DNA from: Streptomyces katrae
Lineage (GTDB): Bacteria; Actinomycetota; Actinomycetes; Streptomycetales; Streptomycetaceae
Length of the DNA stretch: 64,000 nt
Assembly: GCF_000717655.1 (NCBI RefSeq)
Contig: NZ_JNZY01000024.1
Location: 62,001-126,000 of the forward strand
Direction: 5' to 3'
The notes beneath the pieces are model-generated. The model did not search any database and was not told the origin of the DNA. It worked only from the letters and a program-made list of their open reading frames with translations. Shown piece by piece: positions 61,248 through 64,000 of the stretch. The position numbers were made by a program, and so were the translations under genes. Within the stretch, counting starts at the first letter, position 1, and each line of letters starts with the position of its first letter.

Positions 61248-61850
61248 TCACGGGAACGTCGGCGGCGTCCAGCCCCGATCACGCCCGCTGAGCCCGACCG
61301 CCCGGTCCAGCAGCGGGGCGTCGTCCGGTACGGGCACGATCGGCCCGAAGATGCCGTCGCCACGGTCCCCGTCTTCTGCAGCCGCCAGCAGGAACGCATG
61401 CGAGGCGCGCAGCGCGGCCTGATCGGGTACGTACTCCTGCCCGGTGGCCCGAGCCAGGTCCCATCCGTGCAGCACCAGTTCGTCGACAGCCACCACGCCG
61501 GCGATTTCGCCGGGCAGGTCCACGCCGCCCGCGCGGGTCATGCCGCTCCAGGCCGCCGGATCCTGCCAGGCTTCGGCCAGTTCGCCGAGCGCTCTGGGCA
61601 GGCCCTCCCGCCAGCCGGCGGGCAGGGAGAGCGCGGCTGAGCCGGGGGCCGTGTCCGTCGTGGGGCCCAGGTCCTTGCGGGCGGCGTCGCGGAAAGCGAC
61701 GGCGAGGCCCGCGAGGTGACCCAGCAGGTCACTGACCGCATAGTCGGGACAGGGCGTCCGGTCGGCGAGCGCGGCGTCCGGGACGGCCGCCGCGAGACGG
61801 GCCACGATCCGGGTCTGTGGTCCGAGGTCGATGGTCCTCGTATCGGTCAT
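61248..61850 (-). CDS. TIGR03086-family DinB-like metal-binding protein
   Basis: 200-residue four-helix-bundle protein of the mycothiol-dependent maleylpyruvate isomerase/DinB group. ADRTPCPDYAVSDLLGHLAGLAVAFRDAA carries the first metal-binding His and VVAVDELVLHGWDLARATGQ the second and third ligands. ATG 61850 follows GGGAGGAGTGGCAG, so the start is firm. Role probably thiol-dependent detoxification, inferred from the family. Confidence 0.87.
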   Translation of the reverse strand: MTDTRTIDLGPQTRIVARLAAAVPDAALADRTPCPDYAVSDLLGHLAGLAVAFRDAARKDLGPTTDTAPGSAALSLPAGWREGLPRALGELAEAWQDPAAWSGMTRAGGVDLPGEIAGVVAVDELVLHGWDLARATGQEYVPDQAALRASHAFLLAAAEDGDRGDGIFGPIVPVPDDAPLLDRAVGLSGRDRGWTPPTFP

Positions 61851-61970
61851 CTGCCACTCCTCCCGGACGATGGATCTGAAGGGTAGACCGGCGCCAGAGC
61901 CCGTACTCATCGCCACGCGCGCCGATCGGGTGCCTGCCGAAGTCCGGCATAGCGTTCACCACCAACCCAT

Positions 61971-62115
61971 TGCAACAATCCGAGCGGTCATTGTTGCATT
62001 AGATTCAAGGTAATTGCAACGATTTTCCTCAATCTACCTGCCATAATGCCGATCCTGCGCAACAAATCTGTTGCTCGAACCATGAATGCAACGTAGCGTT
62101 TCTCACATGAGAAAC
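61971..62115. promoter_or_regulatory. AT-rich array of inverted repeats upstream of the GtrA-like gene
   Basis: TGCAACAAT at 61971-61979 and ATTGTTGCA at 61990-61998 form a perfect inverted repeat. TTGCAAC recurs at 62014-62020, GCAACA-aatc-TGTTGC at 62059-62074, TGCAAC at 62087-62092, and GTTTCTCA-ca-TGAGAAAC at 62098-62115. Low GC compared with the surroundings. It looks like a regulator-binding array controlling the GtrA-like gene or the divergent TIGR03086 gene. Confidence 0.65.
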
Positions 62116-62148
62116 AACGGGCCGAAGGCTTCTCAGGGGGGTCGGATC

Positions 62149-62676
62149 ATGGAGACAGCGCAGAGCGAGCAGCCGTCGGCGCCCGGCGCCGTCACCGCCT
62201 TCGCCCGCTTCGCGCTGTGTGGCGGCGGAGTGGGGCTCGCCTCCAGCTTCGCCGTGGCGGCCCTCGCCGTCTGGATTCCCTGGGGCCTGGCGAACGCCCT
62301 GGTCACGGCGGTTTCCACGCTCCTCACCACCGAGCTGCACGCCCGGTTCTCCTTCGGCGCAGGCGGGCGCGCGACCTGGCGCCAGCATGCCCAGTCGGCC
62401 GGGTCCGCGGCAGCCGCCTATGCGGTGACCTGCCTGGCGATGCTCGTCCTGCACCAACTGGCGGCGTCACCCGGCGCGGTGCTCGAGCAGGTCGTCTATC
62501 TGTCCGCCTCGGCAATCGCCGGTGCCGCGCGGTTCGCGGTGCTGCGCCTCGTCGTCTTCGCACGGAACCGCTCGCAGGCCGCGGCCACGGTCCGCACCGC
62601 CCGTCCCGTACGGGCGACCGCGCCCCGCGCCGCAGCACCGTCCGGCGTCGCAGCAGGGCTCTGCCGCGCCGCCTGA
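62149..62676 (+). CDS. GtrA-like membrane protein
   Basis: 175-residue protein with four predicted membrane helices (FALCGGGVGLASSFAVAALAV, GLANALVTAVSTLLTTELH, GSAAAAYAVTCLAMLVLHQLA, VYLSASAIAGAARFAVLRLVVF) and HARFSFG between helices 2 and 3, a GtrA-type pattern. GtrA proteins are thought to flip polyprenyl-linked sugars. ATG 62149 follows GGGGGGTCGGATC. A long basic C-terminal tail (ARNRSQAAATVRTARPVRATA) is unusual. Confidence 0.75.
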   Translation: METAQSEQPSAPGAVTAFARFALCGGGVGLASSFAVAALAVWIPWGLANALVTAVSTLLTTELHARFSFGAGGRATWRQHAQSAGSAAAAYAVTCLAMLVLHQLAASPGAVLEQVVYLSASAIAGAARFAVLRLVVFARNRSQAAATVRTARPVRATAPRAAAPSGVAAGLCRAA

Positions 62677-63028
62677 CCGGCACGCCGGCGGCATGCCAAG
62701 TTCCGCCGACGCGCCAGGAGATGGCCGCCGGCTTCGGCTGGGTGGCGGCCGGCCGTCGGGCGGCGACTTTGCATCAGGCGGGCGAAGCACCGCATCCACG
62801 ATCCAGCGGAAAAGGAGTTGCCCGCGGGCCGTGGCCTCGATCATGCTCGCCCGCATGGACCTGTAACGGCTGCCACGTGGCAACAGCCAACCTGTCGCGC
62901 GATCGACCTCGGAGCCTGACGACTCGGCCCCGAGGTGATGAGTCGCGCTCTCGTGTGCATCCGTCAGATCCAGGAGCCGCGGCCCGGCCTGCGAGAGCTC
63001 CTGCTGAGTCCTGAAAGCAACCACATCC
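62677..63028. other. Region without a supported gene
   Basis: About 350 bp. Frames are Arg/Ala-rich without ribosome sites. A minus-strand run (SMRASMIEATARGQLLFRWIVDAVLRP near 62790-62865) looks protein-like but stands alone. Confidence 0.45.
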
Positions 63029-63724
63029 ATGAATACCGACCGCAAGGCCCTGTGGGCCGTGCGTCAGTCCGCCCTGCCCAGCGTCGTACGACCCTGCCCG
63101 GACTGCTCCGGCACGCGTCACCGGCCCTCGGGCAAGATCCGCGTCAACGCGAACGGCAAGCTCCTCGACGTCTGGCTGCTCCTGAACTGTGCAGCGTGCG
63201 ACCGGACCTCGAAGGTGCCCGTCCACGAACGCGTCCACGTCTCGTCGCTGGATCCCGCGCGCCGGATGGCGTACGAGACCAACGATGCGGCCGTAGTGCG
63301 GGAGTTGACGATGAGTGCGTCGCTCGCCGCGAAGAACGGATACCTCCTCGACTGGACCGGTACCTGGGACCTGGAGACCCGCACGCCCCTCTACGCACTC
63401 GACGACCCGGCACCGCTCAAGGTGGTGGTCAGCTTCGAGCTGCCCGTGCCGGTCCGCGTCGAACGACTGCTCGTCGTCGGGCTCGGTCTCAGCCGCACCG
63501 AGATACGGCGCAGGGCCGGGGACGGGCGTATCCACCTGCCGCTGGCGCTGAATGCCAAGAGGCGCCAGGACTTCGAGCTCACCCTCCACGGACCCGGCTC
63601 CGTCGACACCGCGAAACACTCGCAGCCCCTCGGCGCTCGGACCGGCCTGCACACCGGCCTGAGCCACATCGGGTTGCAGGACCCGCCGCAGCGATTGCCG
63701 CGCTCGGCGATGCCTCGAGCGTAA
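63029..63724 (+). CDS. DUF1062-domain protein
   Basis: 231-residue protein with the DUF1062 start LWAVRQSALPSVVRPCPDCSG and two CxxC pairs (CPDC near residue 23, CAAC near 54) that suggest a zinc ribbon. The middle keeps family blocks such as KIRVNANGKLLDVWLLLNC. The C-terminal 30 residues are not family-like. Function unknown; it may bind nucleic acid or metal. ATG 63029. Confidence 0.85.
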   Translation: MNTDRKALWAVRQSALPSVVRPCPDCSGTRHRPSGKIRVNANGKLLDVWLLLNCAACDRTSKVPVHERVHVSSLDPARRMAYETNDAAVVRELTMSASLAAKNGYLLDWTGTWDLETRTPLYALDDPAPLKVVVSFELPVPVRVERLLVVGLGLSRTEIRRRAGDGRIHLPLALNAKRRQDFELTLHGPGSVDTAKHSQPLGARTGLHTGLSHIGLQDPPQRLPRSAMPRA

Positions 63725-63737
63725 GAGGGGAACAGCG

Positions 63738-63797
63738 GGGCCTCTTGGCCGGCCCGTTGGCGTACACAGCCTTCGAGGTGCAGCTGCCAAGAGGCCC
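63738..63797. terminator. Long inverted repeat, likely bidirectional terminator
   Basis: GGGCCTCTTGGC at 63738-63749 and GCCAAGAGGCCC at 63786-63797 are perfectly complementary with a 36-nt loop. It lies between the convergent DUF1062 and glycosyltransferase genes. Confidence 0.65.
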
Positions 63798-63835
63798 TGC
63801 TCTGTGCGTGGCCCCGTCCGAGTCTTCCTCGACCC

Positions 63836-64000
63836 CTACGAGGCGGCCAGGGCCTCCAGGGCGGGCACGGTTTCGGCCGGGGTCGGCAGGGCGGCGTTCT
63901 CCGCCTGGAGGCGGGCGGCGGCCTCGCGCAGGGACGGGTCGGTGATCAGACGGGTGAGGAGCGCGGCGTCGACGTCCTCGGAGGCGGAGCGCAGGGCGGC
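63836..64000 (-). CDS. C-terminal end of a macrolide-type glycosyltransferase, 5' part outside window
   Basis: The last 54 codons of a minus-strand gene that enters from the right edge. LLTRLITDPSLREAAARLQAENAALPTPAETVPALEALAAS is the pattern of the C-terminal helices of GT-B UGT/macrolide glycosyltransferases (DPALREAAARL...E.A..P.P.E.VP.LE.L). TAG stop at 63836-63838. The call rests on this terminal block only. Confidence 0.6.
   Translation of the reverse strand, partial: AALRSASEDVDAALLTRLITDPSLREAAARLQAENAALPTPAETVPALEALAAS

Noticed and set aside
1-64000. CRISPR arrays, tRNA, rRNA, insertion sequences
   Set aside because: No regularly spaced repeats with unique spacers, no cloverleaf with CCA-type ends that I could recognise, and no transposase-like frames or flanking inverted repeats.

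Overview
The window is high-GC DNA (GC-rich third codon positions, GTG/TTG starts, antisense open frames over most genes) and almost certainly comes from a Streptomyces chromosome. The strongest markers are a complete SapB morphogen locus (ramC-ramS-ramA-ramB with ramR), a SigB-type sigma factor surrounded by RsbW-, STAS- and SpoIIE-type partners, and an ECF42 sigma factor with its DGPF protein. Many small transcription units and many gene remnants suggest accessory or arm-like chromosome.

Layout. 1-3.8 kb: minus-strand operon of two OleA-type thiolases and an OleC-type ligase running off the left edge, resembling the start of nocardiolactone/lipstatin-type beta-lactone pathways. 4.2-11.5 kb: esterase, MmpS-like lipoprotein, DGPF/ECF42 pair, AhpD-like protein, and an FAD oxidase divergent from a TetR regulator across a tandem operator. 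11.7-18.6 kb: lipid phosphatase/kinase genes, then a sigma-factor partner-switching group. 18.7-21.1 kb: decaying genes (NDH-2, MscS) around an intact DUF4230 gene. 21.2-28.3 kb: ram locus. 28.5-42.6 kb: mixed metabolic genes, a protealysin-emfourin pair, a secreted lipase, an RNB ribonuclease broken by a 5-bp duplication, a SGNH hydrolase, a flavin monooxygenase, and fragments of a TetR regulator, a streptogramin-lyase-like protein and a flavoprotein. 42.9-48.3 kb: LysR/MFS pair, PAS-PP2C phosphatase and a DUF885 peptidase. 48.4-53.6 kb: a candidate new RiPP system. 53.8-64 kb: VanZ-like protein, two-component system, HxlR/NmrA pair, large GAF-PAS-SpoIIE-ATPase protein, small secreted protein, GtrA-like and DUF1062 proteins, and the end of a glycosyltransferase.

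The most interesting item is at 49.4-53.6 kb. A 39-residue peptide made mostly of four perfect AVVHNR repeats, encoded by synonymously diverged 18-bp units, is followed by a hairpin, a fused leader-binding/YcaO protein, an MFS exporter and a GNAT acetyltransferase. An atypical LuxR-type regulator and a DUF885 metallopeptidase lie beyond. The repeats contain no Cys, Ser or Thr, so ordinary azole formation cannot occur in them. I know of no described RiPP with this precursor.

The two RiPP loci share a design: each has a strong hairpin directly after the precursor gene and before the next gene of its unit, which would favour excess precursor transcript. Also notable are a TTA leucine codon in ramR (possible bldA control) and nearly identical TTACC-N4-GGTAA-N-TTACT operators at 10.75 kb and 33.53 kb.
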